Source: Candidatus Liberimonas magnetica
GTDB taxonomy: Bacteria > Elusimicrobiota > Endomicrobiia > Endomicrobiales > JAFGIL01
Direction of reading: 5' to 3'
Length of the DNA: 64,000 bases
Assembly: GCA_020523885.1 (NCBI GenBank)
Contig: JAJAPY010000009.1
Coordinates: forward strand, 1-64,000
Below, piece by piece: positions 1 through 8,165 of this stretch. The position numbers and the translations under genes are program-made. Under the pieces are notes generated by a model that saw nothing but the letters and a program-made list of their open reading frames with translations, was not told where the DNA came from and did no database searches. Within the stretch, counting starts at the first letter, position 1. The number at the start of each line of letters is the position of its first letter.

Positions 1-10
1 GTACCGCACC
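1..10 (-). tRNA. tRNA-Cys(GCA), 5' end only (continues beyond left edge)
   Basis: Read on the minus strand, the first ten bases give GGTGCGGTAC. This is identical to the acceptor strand and first D-arm bases of the tRNA-Cys 5' half at 54631-54674. A good promoter sits 13 nt upstream (23-51). The rest of the gene lies outside the window, so whether it is intact is unknown. Confidence 0.5.
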
Positions 11-22
11 ATAATTCACGAA

Positions 23-51
23 AGTATATATAAAAAGCAAAAAAAAGTCAA
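23..51 (-). promoter_or_regulatory. Promoter of tRNA-Cys
   Basis: On the minus strand, TTGACT (51-46) and TATACT (28-23) are separated by exactly 17 bp. The tRNA begins 12 nt after the -10. The same promoter is preserved in the right copy at 54687-54715. Confidence 0.65.
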
Positions 52-180
52 TTTTACGACGGTAATTAATATTTTAAGGTTTGGACAATTGGGGACAAGA
101 GGTGACAGGAAAAGACAGGAAAGTAACATGGTATAGGCACGTTTTAGGCACCGTTTTTTTAAGAAAATTGTTGCCAGATA

Positions 181-312
181 TTAACCTATGGCCTTGCGTG
201 TCTTTTTATTTATCATTTTCGCTAAATATTTGTCATGATTACGTGCAACATCCTTTTTAACTTCTTTAATTAAACCAACTATTTTTTTTAGATTTATTGA
301 TTTTTTAATCAT
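181..312 (-). CDS. Small lysine-rich hypothetical protein (43 aa)
   Basis: An ATG at 312 follows GAGG with 6 nt spacing and opens a 43-codon frame ending in TAA. The product is very basic (about a quarter Lys, with Arg) and has no Cys or signal peptide. It begins MIKKSINLKKIVG and ends KKTRKAIG. It lies between repeat A and a Bro-N remnant in the accessory strip. No family is recognised; a nucleic-acid-binding role would be a guess from charge alone. The ribosome binding site is the main support for it being real. Confidence 0.45.
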   Translation of the reverse strand: MIKKSINLKKIVGLIKEVKKDVARNHDKYLAKMINKKTRKAIG

Positions 313-333
313 GTGGAACCTCTATCTTTTGAG

Positions 334-495
334 TTAATGGGGGGTGGCAATTTGCCCCCACCCTTTTGAAAGTTCCATATCGCGGCGGCGCATATCCTTA
401 ATATATCCATCCGGTTGGACAGAATCCGTGAGAGCCGCCACAATATCCCCAATAACACTAACTGTTATATGGTCTTTCCTGCGATCGAGCGAAAT
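334..495 (-). pseudogene. Bro-N / phage antirepressor remnant
   Basis: The minus-strand frame ending at 334 reads DIVAALTDSVQPDGYI, then KDMRRRDMELSKGWGQI, then a stop. This matches the middle of the intact Bro-N protein encoded at 57211-58029 (DVVLALTNTHNPKDYI ... RLRDEELSKGYGQI). Only about 50 residues remain, the start and C-terminal half are missing, and no start codon or ribosome site is convincing. It is a decayed second copy of the right-hand gene and lies in the same relative order (repeat A, Bro-N, 125-aa gene, recombinase). I see no gene in 496-691. Confidence 0.65.
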
Positions 496-691
496 GTATC
501 TTTAGACTTATTTTAAATAGAATTCCGCAACCTCAATACCACCTTGGGGGTAGTATAGGTCAAGCTATTTTGTCAGCTTGGCAGATAGTGCTATGTATCT
601 TATAAGTTTTTTTTGGTTTATTTACGGGCAGTGCCTGCTACACGGCGGCCTGTGCTACTTTCAGTCATCTACAAATTGTAAACAAATCAAT

Positions 692-1375
692 TCATTTTGT
701 TAAAAAAGCTAATATCTCTGTTTCTTTTTCTTCTTCTAAAGCTTTTTGTATCATCTTTTGCCATTTTTTTGGAAGAGAAATATATAAATCTTTTAATTTA
801 TCTTTTTGGCCTATTTGAATTAAGGCTTTTAATATTTGAATTGCCATAAACTTGTCTTTTTCAGCTTTTTCTTTCTTTTGTCTTCTTTCGGAGATAATTA
901 GCTTATGAAGGGCAAATATTATTGGGTTTGGCAGAGTGACTGGAATTCCTTCTATTTCTACAGTAATTGTGTTTTCTGTCAAAATATTTAGGAATCTCAA
1001 GGGCTGTGCATTTATACTAAATTTGGGTAGTGAAAACGGTTTATCTGAGCCTTTGCCTTTTTCAGGTATGAGAAACTCAATTATCAAATCCGGGTGCTCA
1101 AACTTCATATATCCTGATGGATAAGACCTATTGATAATGAATCCCATGTCTTCCAAGAGTTTTGCAATGTCTACATTTTTTCTTATCCGTGATGGTGAAG
1201 GTATCAGAAAATCAATATCGCGAGTTCTAAAAGCAAGATCGTAATCGGTATTCTTAAAATATTCTTTATAGAATGGCAAACACCAGCTTCCAATAAGAAT
1301 GACATTAGCCAGTATGCCATTTTCATTAAAACGCTTTAGTACTTCTATACAAAGTTCATATTGCTTCTTTTCCAC
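692..1375 (-). CDS. Nucleotidyltransferase-fold protein (MNT/AbiEii-like)
   Basis: This 227-aa soluble protein has the signature of minimal nucleotidyltransferases: GSW at about residues 29-31, then a DxD metal-binding pair in TRDIDFLIP at about 52-60. It resembles the NTP_transf_8 type. Such proteins transfer NMP to protein or RNA targets and are often toxin or antitoxin partners. The start is GTG at 1375, with AAGGA 7 nt upstream, and overlaps the end of the preceding gene by 20 bp, so the two are co-translated. The DNA is clearly more AT-rich than the core region, consistent with transfer. Function as a toxin-antitoxin component is inferred from gene pairing, not shown. Confidence 0.7.
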   Translation of the reverse strand: MEKKQYELCIEVLKRFNENGILANVILIGSWCLPFYKEYFKNTDYDLAFRTRDIDFLIPSPSRIRKNVDIAKLLEDMGFIINRSYPSGYMKFEHPDLIIEFLIPEKGKGSDKPFSLPKFSINAQPLRFLNILTENTITVEIEGIPVTLPNPIIFALHKLIISERRQKKEKAEKDKFMAIQILKALIQIGQKDKLKDLYISLPKKWQKMIQKALEEEKETEILAFLTK

Positions 1376-1673
1376 GTATAGTTCCTTTGATAAACTTAAT
1401 CTGTTTCTTCACCTGTGATAAAAGTTTTCTATATTTAGCTCTTTTTTCCTTACCTTCTTTGTACATTTTTATTTCCTTTTCTGATAGGCTTCCCAAATAA
1501 ACGTCTTTAAATTTACCATTTTCCCGCTTTGCCAAGTAATAGTAAACTTTTCCTGTAATCTTTTTTGCCCGCAAACTGCCATTGGGCAGTTTACTCAAGG
1601 CTTTTTCATATCCCTTTTTCATTGAGATTGAATTTTTTAACTCTTCTTTTAAAACTGATTTAATAAATGGCAT
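1356..1673 (-). CDS. Hypothetical partner of the nucleotidyltransferase
   Basis: This is a basic protein of about 105 aa with no signal peptide or membrane segment. I chose the ATG at 1673 (MPFIKSV) because AGAGG lies 5 nt upstream; a frame from 1685 has no such site. The centre reads PNGSLRAKKITGKVYYY, then a beta-rich DVYLGSLSEKEI stretch, and the C-terminus is a lysine-rich helix. It looks like DUF6788-type proteins, but I am not certain. The 20-bp overlap with the following nucleotidyltransferase argues for a two-gene module, possibly toxin-antitoxin. Confidence 0.6.
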   Translation of the reverse strand: MPFIKSVLKEELKNSISMKKGYEKALSKLPNGSLRAKKITGKVYYYLAKRENGKFKDVYLGSLSEKEIKMYKEGKEKRAKYRKLLSQVKKQIKFIKGTIRGKEAI

Positions 1674-1744
1674 ATATCCTCTCACAAATTAAGTTACCCA
1701 ACAAACATGCGAATATTATACTTTGTTGGGTAAAAATAGTCAAA

Positions 1745-2280
1745 ATATATTCCTTACTAGATTTTCTTTAGAACATATTTCTCCTGCAATAAAGAGAGAT
1801 ATTCCTTCTCCATTAGGATCATAATAAAGTATTTTTTTGAATCAACATCAATTCCTCTAACTAATACTTCTACCATATCTCTAATTACTTTTTTGTTATA
1901 GAGTAAAAGAAATAAATTCATCTTATTTCGTAGAATTATCCGGAAAAACAATCTTGTTTTTGAATTAATGAGTTTTAAAACTTCATTAAACTTCTTATCT
2001 GATTTAATTCTTCTAAAACCGGCACTAGCTTTTAACATGGTAATTGATGTAAGCTTCCCATACTCATCAGCCCATGATAAAATATCTTTTATGTCTTTTG
2101 CTTTTTCATTTTGTAATATATAAAAATCGTCCATTTTTTCATCCTTTATTAATGTATTTTACTATATTTGGGTGTAATTTAGCTAACTAAATATCTCTTA
2201 GTTGCGCCTTTTGACATTGCTACCATTTTGTTGACATCAACAAAACGATGATTTACTGGTTTTCCAGCATTCTCGTATCC
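1745..2280. repeat. Segmental duplication B, left copy
   Basis: About 540 bp, including the whole 125-aa gene and 145 bp upstream, are nearly identical to 58180-58720 in the same orientation. Differences are mostly isolated substitutions. Just upstream of the gene lies a palindrome TTTTGTTGA-CA-TCAACAAAA (2226-2245), kept in the right copy as an 18-bp version at 58664-58681. Each copy is followed by a tyrosine recombinase remnant, so the palindrome could be a recombination or regulatory site. Confidence 0.9.
1757..2134 (-). CDS. Hypothetical protein, 125 aa, copy 1 of 2
   Basis: This small mostly helical protein begins MDDFYILQNEKAKDIKDILSW and has no signal peptide. AAGGATG precedes the ATG. 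The paralogue at 58193-58570 differs at about a dozen residues, mostly conservative changes. Two copies that both kept an open frame suggest selection on the protein rather than chance. I do not recognise a family. It is always next to the recombinase remnant and a palindrome, so it may belong to the integrative element. Confidence 0.6.
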   Translation of the reverse strand: MDDFYILQNEKAKDIKDILSWADEYGKLTSITMLKASAGFRRIKSDKKFNEVLKLINSKTRLFFRIILRNKMNLFLLLYNKKVIRDMVEVLVRGIDVDSKKYFIMILMEKEYLSLLQEKYVLKKI

Positions 2281-2371
2281 TATTTTGGTTTTATCCATCA
2301 CCTGAACTGTAAGGCTTGAGATCAGACCAGCGACCCAGTTAGCGACCCAGTCGACGCATCTAAACCTGGTT

Positions 2372-2854
2372 CTAACTAAAATGAATATATGAGGTTGAGT
2401 CTTGCATATATTTTGGATCCATGTGTAAGTATATTTCAGTTGTTTTTGTGGAAGAATGCCCTAGAATCTTTGAAAGTTTTAAAATATTCATACCTTTCAT
2501 CACGCATTTACTGGCAAACGTATGCCTTAGAGTATGAAAACCTAATCCCTTTCTGTAAATTCCAAGCGATTTTAATACCTTAACAAATTTTTTATTGTAA
2601 TATTTGTATATTTTATCAGAATCAGTATTTCTATTGATTATATTAAGTTCTTTGTCTCCCCAGGTTTTGTCAATAACAAAACCTGTTTTACTCGTTAATT
2701 TATGAGCTCTTAGAACAGGCAACAAATCGTCTTCAATATGAAAATCACGCACTTCATAGTCCTTAGGGCTCCAAATATCGGTACAAAATATTGTTTCAAA
2801 AATTATGAAAATATGGCATTTGTCACAAATTGGGCACAAATTGTATAATTTCAA
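2372..2854 (-). pseudogene. Tyrosine recombinase/phage integrase, C-terminal part only
   Basis: The 160-aa frame contains the box II region of the tyrosine recombinase catalytic domain: HTLRHTFASKC (H-x-x-R), then LGHSSTKTTEIYLH with the conserved His and the nucleophilic Tyr. The N-terminal SAM-like DNA-binding domain and the box I Arg (usually TGLR) are missing. The first 25 residues (MKLYNLCPICDK...) do not look like an integrase, so the gene is 5'-truncated and probably inactive. The region just upstream carries GGCACAAATT-type direct repeats and a tRNA-Cys-like core at 2921-2936, as expected beside an integrase. Confidence 0.75.
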
Positions 2855-2936
2855 ATAAATATATTAATAAAATATGATTGAAATTATAGGGAATTTACGA
2901 TATTTAAAAAATAGGCAGGGAAAGGTTTTGCAAACC
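2820..2936. other. Putative attachment region (arm-type repeats plus tRNA-Cys-like core)
   Basis: TCACAAATTGGGCACAAATT at 2823-2842 resembles the paired GGCACAAAT repeats at 54534-54552, and both regions share TGATTGAAATTA. At 2921-2936 the sequence AAAGGTTTTGCAAACC differs by one base from AAAGGTTTTGCAGACC at 54631-54646, which is the anticodon stem-loop of a tRNA-Cys half. I infer an att core lying upstream of the recombinase remnant. Confidence 0.5.
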
Positions 2937-2972
2937 TTTTGAAAACGGTGTCACTTTACTATAAGAATTTCT

Positions 2973-3191
2973 TTACTTGATATCAATTTGATTAGACTTA
3001 GGAAGCGTGCTTATTTTTCCGTTGTTATACGACACCATTTCACCGGTCTCGTACTTCAAGCAAGCGCCTTCTGTGTAACTGTTTCGTTTTACAAGCCCTA
3101 AAACAACAATACCTTTTGGAAGCTCGTTTTGACCTATAAGCTGGTGTGCTAATTCCATAGACTTTGCATCTGTATATATTTCAACGTACAT
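2973..3191 (-). CDS. Hypothetical protein, 72 aa
   Basis: This short soluble protein begins MYVEIYTDAKSMELAHQLIG and is preceded by a GGGGG stretch about 9 nt from the ATG. It has no signal peptide, Cys-pair or membrane segment. It stands alone between the att-like region and the GGDEF-enzyme I gene. No family is recognised. The predicted beta-alpha opening and KGIVVLGLV strand suggest a small alpha/beta fold. Reality of the gene is likely but not certain. Confidence 0.45.
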   Translation of the reverse strand: MYVEIYTDAKSMELAHQLIGQNELPKGIVVLGLVKRNSYTEGACLKYETGEMVSYNNGKISTLPKSNQIDIK

Positions 3192-3265
3192 GTCACATAT
3201 CCCCCGTCTTAAAATATTAATATATAATTAACGATCATTCATTCGCTTTTTATATTATACATTAT

Positions 3266-5863
3266 TTATTTTATCTTTGTTTTTAATTTTAAGATTTCAG
3301 CGATTTTATGTTTAACTTGCGGGATTTTTACAGATGATACACTAAAATTTGTTAATCCCAGATCAAGCAATTTCTTTGTGTAATTTACATCAGCTGCAAG
3401 TTCGCCGCAAAGGATACATTCTTTATTCTGTTTTTTGGCTTCAGATATGACTTTACCTATATTTTCCAAAACAATTTCCGCACCAGCATCGAAATATTCT
3501 GCGACTGAAACATTTTCCCTTCCTGCAGCCATGACATATTGAATAAGGTCGTTCGAGCCTATGCTGACAAAATCCACAAGAGCCAGTATCTCTTTAATCT
3601 TTATAACAGAAGCTGGCGTCTCTATCATAGCCCCGACTTGTATTTTCCTGTCTTCATGTTTTTTCAGGCAGTTTTTTAACATTTCCTTAACCTGAACAAT
3701 TTCCTTAGGAATACTTACCATAGGGATAAGCAGTTTTAAATTGTACTTTTTACTTAAAGTTACAAAAGCTTTCAGCTGAGTTTCCAGCAATTTAGGGTTT
3801 TTCAGCAATACTCTTATTCCTCTTAAGCCAAGTAAAGATTCATTTCCTTCCATATCGATATATGGTAATGTCTTGTCGCCGCCCACATCCAACAGCCTTA
3901 CGGTTATCTCTCTTTTACCGATACCGGCGAATGAATCATTCAGTATCTGAACCAATTCATCAGAATTTGGCGGGATCCTTCTGCCCATATATATCATCTC
4001 GATCCTATATAAACCTATACCGTCACAGTTGTAGTCTATGGCTTGTTTTATGTTTCTTTTTAAACTTGCATTAGCAAGAACTTTAATGCCCGTATCTTTT
4101 TTTATTAAAGCTACATCCTTGATATTTTTACTTATATCTATTTCTTCCTGCTTTTTCTTTTTAATAGACTCTTCGTATTCACGAATCTCTTTTTTATCAG
4201 GATTTACTATTATTCTGCCCTTATCGGCATCAGCGATTATATAGGCATTGTTATTAATATCTTCCATACTTTTGTTTGTTTTTGCTATGTAAGGCACATT
4301 CATGCTTCTTGCCAACAATGCAGCGTGTGAATTCTTGCTTCCCTGTTCTGTAATTATCGCATTTACGTTGTCCCTGTTAAGACGTACTGTATCAGAAGGA
4401 AGAAGGCGTTCTGATACTAATATACTGCCTTTGGGAAGCCGTGCCAGGATATCAGCATCTTTCCCTGTCAGTGTAAGGAGCAACCTTCTGGCCAGGTCAG
4501 CGATATCATCTGACTTATCCCTTATGATCTCATTTTCCGAAACTTTAAACCTGTTTTCTAACCTCTTAAAAACTATTTTCACAATTTGTTCGGCATTAAG
4601 TTTTTCGCGCCTGATCTCATCCTCCAGGTTTTTTATTATCTGCGAATCGCTCAACATTACGCTTTGAGCATCAAAGATATCGGCATATTTTTTTTCAAGA
4701 ACATGTTCAACACGGTCTCTTGTTTTAATAATATCTTTTTTAACCTCTTTTAAAGCGCTGCATATCCTTTTGAATTCAAGTTCAACTTCTTCTTCTTTTA
4801 ATTCGCGAAACTCTATCTCTCTTGTCAATATATCCTTGTATAAAAAAGCTTTGCCCATGGCTATGCCGCCGGAGATCGGAGTGCCGGTTATTTCGTACCT
4901 GATACTTTTTGTCCTATGCCTGAAATCAATTATGCCTTCTTTTATTTTCTGGGCTTCGGTTTCTAAAATTGTCTTTTTATTCCTGTCAAAAATACTGATT
5001 TTTTCCTTACCTGACCTCTTGGCCTTATATAAAGCATCATCTGCAACTTCTAACAGTGTTTTTGCGTCATCAACATTTGACCTGTTAAAAAAGGAAACAC
5101 CTATGCTTACAGAGATATCTATCATGCCATTATTTGCTTTAAATGAGGTTTTACGAACAGCCTTAAACAATTTCGAGGCAATTAGCTGAGCATGTTTTTT
5201 CGAACATTCAGGCAAAAGCACCACAAATTCATCCCCGCCAAACCTGTAAACAATATCTGATTTCTTTCTATGCTTAAGCAAAACAGCGACAACTTTATTA
5301 ACTACTTTATCACCAGCAATATGCCCAAATTTATCATTTATCTTTTTCAATTTATCCAGATCAATAAATAATATTGATAATTTGCCCCCATCTTTTCTTA
5401 TCTGCTTGATCTTAATATCCAGATCATGAAAAAGAATCCTCTTGTCAAACAATTTGCTGCCCAGATCTAAAACCGCAGATTTTGCTATGCTTGTTATTTG
5501 AGCTTCTTTTATTATTGTAGAGTCGTGCATAATTTCTTTTTGATTCCTGAAAAAATCCAGGACCGCGACCTGAATACTTATCCTTCTTTTCAGTTTACTT
5601 TCAATATGTTTTTTATGCTTTACTATTTTGTTAAAAGTATTTTTTGCTTCCCCGGGGCTTTTAATGAATATATGTGTAAGAAAGTATATAACTTCAACAT
5701 AGAACGCATTCCCTAATTCTTTCTTATACTGTTTTATTAATTTTGCATCCGAAGCAGTACCCCTGGTGTCACCGGCCAATATTTCTATCATTTTTATGTT
5801 AATTTCATGCTTATTGGCTATCTTCAGCTCTTCTTCTTCTTTGTTTAAATGTATCTGTTTCAT
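3266..5863 (-). CDS. GGDEF - PTS enzyme I (PEP-protein phosphotransferase) fusion
   Basis: The 865-aa cytoplasmic protein has an N-terminal helical part (1-135), a GGDEF diguanylate cyclase domain (about 140-310, intact RFGGDEF near 207-213) and a complete enzyme I-like half (about 325-865). The enzyme I half has the ISGGIAMGKA opening, a swivelling His domain (GSKNSHAALLAR, phospho-His near 512), the PEP-binding barrel with LDVGGDKT and SIGSNDLIQY, and the catalytic Cys in CILCGELAAD. The c-di-GMP inhibitory site RxxD is KKSD, so product inhibition by that site is doubtful. The known GAF-enzyme I (PtsP) architecture is mimicked with GGDEF in place of GAF. No HPr or EIIA gene is nearby. GAGG lies 9 nt before the ATG. 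Confidence 0.85.
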   Translation of the reverse strand: MKQIHLNKEEEELKIANKHEINIKMIEILAGDTRGTASDAKLIKQYKKELGNAFYVEVIYFLTHIFIKSPGEAKNTFNKIVKHKKHIESKLKRRISIQVAVLDFFRNQKEIMHDSTIIKEAQITSIAKSAVLDLGSKLFDKRILFHDLDIKIKQIRKDGGKLSILFIDLDKLKKINDKFGHIAGDKVVNKVVAVLLKHRKKSDIVYRFGGDEFVVLLPECSKKHAQLIASKLFKAVRKTSFKANNGMIDISVSIGVSFFNRSNVDDAKTLLEVADDALYKAKRSGKEKISIFDRNKKTILETEAQKIKEGIIDFRHRTKSIRYEITGTPISGGIAMGKAFLYKDILTREIEFRELKEEEVELEFKRICSALKEVKKDIIKTRDRVEHVLEKKYADIFDAQSVMLSDSQIIKNLEDEIRREKLNAEQIVKIVFKRLENRFKVSENEIIRDKSDDIADLARRLLLTLTGKDADILARLPKGSILVSERLLPSDTVRLNRDNVNAIITEQGSKNSHAALLARSMNVPYIAKTNKSMEDINNNAYIIADADKGRIIVNPDKKEIREYEESIKKKKQEEIDISKNIKDVALIKKDTGIKVLANASLKRNIKQAIDYNCDGIGLYRIEMIYMGRRIPPNSDELVQILNDSFAGIGKREITVRLLDVGGDKTLPYIDMEGNESLLGLRGIRVLLKNPKLLETQLKAFVTLSKKYNLKLLIPMVSIPKEIVQVKEMLKNCLKKHEDRKIQVGAMIETPASVIKIKEILALVDFVSIGSNDLIQYVMAAGRENVSVAEYFDAGAEIVLENIGKVISEAKKQNKECILCGELAADVNYTKKLLDLGLTNFSVSSVKIPQVKHKIAEILKLKTKIK

Positions 5864-5891
5864 TTTTCAATCCTCATTTTTACAATATTGA

Positions 5892-6797
5892 TTAGAATAA
5901 ATATGATAAATTACAGACAACAATGTTTATTTTGTAGCTTAGCAAATTGTTGTCAATAAATGAATCTGTATAAATATATTTTATCGTGAAAGACAAGCCT
6001 TCTTGTACAATTTTTTCAAGGCCGCTTTCAAAATAGAAAGTGTCAGTTCTATTGTCATTGTTTACTTGCTGAGACCCCGGACCTGCTTTGATTGACATTC
6101 TTACACCGTTCACCAAACCTCTTCTATATGCGGCTATATAACGTTGAAAATTGATAGTCTCAGGGTTAAAATATCCTATAGCGTTTATATTTGTATTTCT
6201 GAACTGGCGGTGCCATACCTGTAGAGACAATCCTTCTGGCGGAAGAAACAAGATACCTTTTAAAAGCAAACCTGTTCTTTCATTCCCATCACTGAAACTT
6301 CTGGAGTCGACGCCCGCTATTGCTACAAACTTTTTATGAATTGGAACATCAAGGCTTGCAAACAAAGTCGTGACAGATATATCATTATCAAAACAAATGA
6401 AAGTATCTACTATGGTTTTGTCTACAGTTGTTTCAAACCGGAATCCGCCAGGAGTTGTATAGACTGCATTACCTCCAAATAACGGCATTGATCTTTTCAG
6501 GTATTGAAGCGACCCTCCTTGTAAAGAAAATAGCCACCTGTCATATGCTTTATTCGTATATTTTAATTGATAAGATTGAGTACTTTGTGATCTTATTGAA
6601 TCGTTATACCCGGAATAACCAAACAACAAACCAAGCGTTGAATGTTTTCTCAGTGCATCATTAATAGAGAAAATATGCTGCTCAACGAACAGGTTATCGC
6701 TGTCCTTGGCATAATATCCTTCGTAAGCCGGAAAAAATGCATCGCACATGACAGATAAGAACAACAAAATGGAAGTTGCGACAATTACTTTCCTCAT
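5892..6797 (-). CDS. Secreted outer-membrane beta-barrel protein beside the glycan synthase
   Basis: The true start is the ATG at 6797 (MRKVIVATSILLFLSVMCDAF), which overlaps the TGA of the preceding synthase as ATGA; the frame open further upstream is not needed. After the signal peptide the roughly 300-aa chain has alternating polar/hydrophobic beta strands throughout, and it ends in KINIVVCNLSYLF with a terminal Phe, the usual barrel end. It resembles YaiO-type barrels. Coupled translation with the family 2 glycosyltransferase suggests a role in export or surface attachment of the polysaccharide; this is inferred from context. Confidence 0.65.
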   Translation of the reverse strand: MRKVIVATSILLFLSVMCDAFFPAYEGYYAKDSDNLFVEQHIFSINDALRKHSTLGLLFGYSGYNDSIRSQSTQSYQLKYTNKAYDRWLFSLQGGSLQYLKRSMPLFGGNAVYTTPGGFRFETTVDKTIVDTFICFDNDISVTTLFASLDVPIHKKFVAIAGVDSRSFSDGNERTGLLLKGILFLPPEGLSLQVWHRQFRNTNINAIGYFNPETINFQRYIAAYRRGLVNGVRMSIKAGPGSQQVNNDNRTDTFYFESGLEKIVQEGLSFTIKYIYTDSFIDNNLLSYKINIVVCNLSYLF

Positions 6798-8080
6798 CTT
6801 GAACCCCACGTTTTTTTCAGGGACAATAGCTCCGTAAAATAGCCTGAAACAGATGCCGGTGAAAGGAAGAATTGATACACAGTAATATACATTAAGAATC
6901 CCCATAAATTTCTTCTTACTTTCAGTCCCTGCGTATAAAACATTTTATTTTGTATCGTAAACATTAAATAATTCATAATAAAAGTCAACGGCAAAACGAG
7001 CAAAGTGTAAGGCCCTGCAATGAAAAAGTATCCGAATAAAGCCAGGATAATACCCGGAACGAATATGAAGAGATAAACAGAATCAAGCATTGGAAACGCC
7101 AAGTTCCAGAATATGAACAAAGTTGAGAACCTGTCTTGAAATAGTATCCTGGGGTTATACTTGAAACCTTCTATCATGCCTCTGGCCCAGCGTTTTTTCT
7201 GCTGGTAAAATGCTTTATATGTCTCAGGAACATTAGTAAATGATACTGCGTTTTCCGCAAACCCGGTGCGGTAGCCTCGGCTCAATAAATCCCATGTTAG
7301 AACTATATCTTCACCTACAACCGTCCTCCATCCGCCTATCTTCTTAAGGATATCTTTCCGGTATATTGAGAATGCCCCCTGCACTACAAGCGTACCCTGA
7401 AAAAGGCTCTGCATCCTCTTTATTGAGCCTATACCCAGGAAATAATCCCATTCCTGCAGTTTTGTCAGCATATTCTTCCTGGAGTTCCTTGCAAGCACAG
7501 CTCCGGCTACAGCTGCGGTATTTTGCGGATCAGAATACATACGTTCAACTATGTTCTTTAAAGCATTACGCCACAGATATGTATCTGAATCAACTGATAC
7601 TATGAGGTCGTACTTAGCCTCTCTTAACCCTGCATTTAACGCCTCCGCTTTACCCTTGTGGTTATTATTTAGAACCTTTATTCCTGGCAAGGCTGTAAGT
7701 ATTAGTGAAGTCCTGTCTGTAGAACCGTCGTCAACGACTATTATCTCTAAAGGCCCTTCATATCCATTTTTCTGTATAGATTCAACCGTATCCACAATTT
7801 TATTCGACTCATTATAATCAGGAATGAGAATAGTTAAACCCGGATATTCAGAACAATATTTCGTCTGCGGGCGATGGTCAGCCAGGAGGCTCAGGGCTAA
7901 AAACATATATATGTAACCAGGAATGATCGCTATGGAATATACAAGAAAACAAGCAATAATGAAAGGCATATATTTCGCAAGGCTTTCCATCCATGGAGTA
8001 GCCAGATATATGCACAAAACCACCCACAACATTGAAGCTGTCAGGCAGAAATAGAATTTATTTTTTACGGGAATGTACAT
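6794..8080 (-). CDS. Family 2 glycosyltransferase, PgaC/IcaA-like polysaccharide synthase
   Basis: The 428-aa inner-membrane processive glycosyltransferase has two N-terminal membrane segments (about 10-70), the GT2 catalytic core with DDGSTDRT, DSDTYLW and GEDI (a D,D,D series), the QKKRWARG (QxxRW) acceptor motif near 290, and C-terminal membrane helices from about 310. Such enzymes polymerise poly-GlcNAc or related glycans from a UDP-sugar. The neighbouring barrel and the cyclic-nucleotide genes upstream fit biofilm matrix control. No deacetylase (PgaB) gene is adjacent, so the exact polymer is open. GAGGGG lies 13 nt before the ATG. Confidence 0.8.
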   Translation of the reverse strand: MYIPVKNKFYFCLTASMLWVVLCIYLATPWMESLAKYMPFIIACFLVYSIAIIPGYIYMFLALSLLADHRPQTKYCSEYPGLTILIPDYNESNKIVDTVESIQKNGYEGPLEIIVVDDGSTDRTSLILTALPGIKVLNNNHKGKAEALNAGLREAKYDLIVSVDSDTYLWRNALKNIVERMYSDPQNTAAVAGAVLARNSRKNMLTKLQEWDYFLGIGSIKRMQSLFQGTLVVQGAFSIYRKDILKKIGGWRTVVGEDIVLTWDLLSRGYRTGFAENAVSFTNVPETYKAFYQQKKRWARGMIEGFKYNPRILFQDRFSTLFIFWNLAFPMLDSVYLFIFVPGIILALFGYFFIAGPYTLLVLPLTFIMNYLMFTIQNKMFYTQGLKVRRNLWGFLMYITVYQFFLSPASVSGYFTELLSLKKTWGSR

Positions 8081-8103
8081 AGAATGTGGAACCCCTCAGG
8101 TAG

Positions 8104-8152
8104 TCCCGCATTGCGGGAGTTTAAATAACGTGACATCCCGCTATGGCGGGAT
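8104..8152. repeat. REP-like double palindrome (left of cyclase gene)
   Basis: Two hairpins, TCCCGCATTGCGGGA and ATCCCGCTATGGCGGGAT, are joined by AACGTGACA. The reverse complement matches 9305-9350 closely. The pair therefore brackets the adenylate cyclase gene in inverted orientation. Confidence 0.85.
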
Positions 8153-8165
8153 CGATGAGGTTATT

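Larger units (their letters stand above)
1..165. repeat. Direct repeat A, left copy (tRNA-Cys 5' end plus upstream region)
   Basis: About 165 bp match 54665-54830 in the same orientation. The first roughly 55 bases are identical and the rest shows scattered substitutions and small indels. The repeat covers the tRNA start, its promoter and a stretch with short GACAGGAAA-type direct repeats. Two copies 54.66 kb apart fit duplication of a tRNA 5' half and its promoter by an integrative element. Confidence 0.9.
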
